DNA from: Frankia gtarii
Lineage (GTDB): Bacteria; Actinomycetota; Actinomycetes; Frankiales; Frankiaceae
Assembly: GCF_025403375.1 (NCBI RefSeq)
Contig: NZ_JAMPTM010000042.1
Coordinates: 1 to 32,634 of the forward strand
Direction: 5' to 3'
Length of the DNA stretch: 32,634 nucleotides
Within the stretch, counting starts at the first letter, position 1. Each line of letters begins with the position of its first letter. The notes beneath the pieces are model-generated. The model made no database searches. It saw nothing but the letters and a program-made list of their open reading frames with translations, and was not told the origin of the DNA. The position numbers and the translations under genes were made by a program. This document shows positions 32,235 to 32,634 of this stretch, piece after piece.

Positions 32235-32495
32235 GACGAGACAGTCTTGCGTAGAAAATCCCCTACGTCTCCTTGATTTCGGCGGAGGCCGTACGCGGCC
32301 GGTGGGACACGCCGACGGGGACATGAGTTCCTGCAGAGAACCGCAGAGGAGATCGACGGGGTTTCCCGTTCAGTGCCTTCCGCCGGCAGCCTTCGACGGC
32401 GGTGTGGCAGGCTGCACGCACCCGGTCCGCGGCGGACCGCTCCGCGGCGTTCCACCTCGACCAGGGCCGTGCCGGACCCGGCGACCGGAAATGGC

Positions 32496-32558
32496 GAGTG
32501 GCGACAGCGAGTAGCGACAGCAAGTGGCGACAGCCGCTCGCCGGCTCGTCGCCACTCG
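32496..32558. repeat. 13-bp tandem repeat with inverted copy
   Basis: Three adjacent 13-bp units (GAGTGGCGACAGC type) start at 32496, 32509 and 32522. GTCGCCACTC at 32549-32558 is the exact inverse of the first ten bases of the unit, so a hairpin with any of the three copies is possible. Confidence 0.75.
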
Positions 32559-32580
32559 GTTCCTACTCATTGATGATGTC

Positions 32581-32612
32581 GGGCTGTCGGGCTGTCGGGC
32601 TGGTGGGCTGTC
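32581..32612. repeat. 8-bp tandem repeat, four copies
   Basis: Four adjacent copies of GGGCTGTC occupy 32581-32612, the third with two substitutions (GGGCTGGT). The array may continue in degenerate form past the copies listed. Confidence 0.8.
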
Positions 32613-32634
32613 GAGCGATCGGGTTATCAGCCCC

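Larger units (their letters stand above)
32235..32634. other. Non-coding, repeat-rich right edge
   Basis: The 400 bp upstream of hen1 contain no convincing gene. The operon promoter should be here but I could not pick it. A GGAGACGTAGG about 30 nt before the GTG is too far away to act as its ribosome-binding site. The last 140 bp are two short tandem arrays, listed separately. Confidence 0.6.

Overview
The window is about 70% G+C with strongly G/C-biased third codon positions, and it carries actinobacterial hallmarks: a mycofactocin-type SDR, a Nei1-like DNA glycosylase, a 3Fe-4S ferredoxin next to a P450, and -10-like boxes placed for leaderless starts. A filamentous or soil actinomycete (Frankia-like, Pseudonocardia-like or Streptomyces-like) fits; the genus cannot be fixed from the sequence alone. 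Short tandem repeats of 8-19 bp are scattered between and inside genes. I saw no rRNA, tRNA, CRISPR array or intact insertion sequence.

Layout. (1) 194-5926 is an oxidation module: an aldehyde dehydrogenase and a mycofactocin-type SDR in one minus-strand operon, a TetR regulator whose likely operator overlaps the operon promoter, then a P450 and its 3Fe-4S ferredoxin on the plus strand. A broken ferredoxin-reductase N-terminus lies just upstream of the P450. (2) 5984-8232 holds a PucR-type regulator divergent from an HSL-family esterase. (3) 8229-20320 is the most unusual part: a four-gene, 12-kb, tightly coupled minus-strand operon coding for about 4,000 residues. It contains a 1,548-aa DUF6603 protein with a C-terminal YVTN-type propeller, two very large proteins of unknown function (809 and 1,211 aa), and a 451-aa fibre-like protein with 12-residue repeats. 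A lower-GC Cys-rich gene (20558-21295) is divergent from it across a shared promoter with a symmetric element. (4) 21324-23711 is an operon of an acyl-CoA-dehydrogenase-like protein, a NodS-like methyltransferase and a family-2 glycosyltransferase. (5) 23945-25535 holds nei1 and a 1-Cys peroxiredoxin, convergent on a nested hairpin. (6) 25629-26160 is gene debris: an AraC-regulator fragment and a frameshifted aldo/keto reductase fragment. (7) 26174-28199 holds a small unknown gene, a MarR regulator and a divergent questin-oxidase-family protein. (8) 28228-32234 is the known Hen1-Pnkp RNA repair operon, followed by a repeat-rich right edge.

How the genes work together. Region 1 reads as P450 hydroxylation followed by alcohol and aldehyde oxidation, with TetR control of the last two steps. 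The reductase for the ferredoxin must be encoded elsewhere, because the local copy is broken. Hen1 and Pnkp are translationally coupled and together heal, 2'-O-methyl-mark and seal cleaved RNA. The region 3 operon has no function I can name. Its start-stop overlaps argue that the four proteins act together, and it is the best candidate here for an undescribed system.
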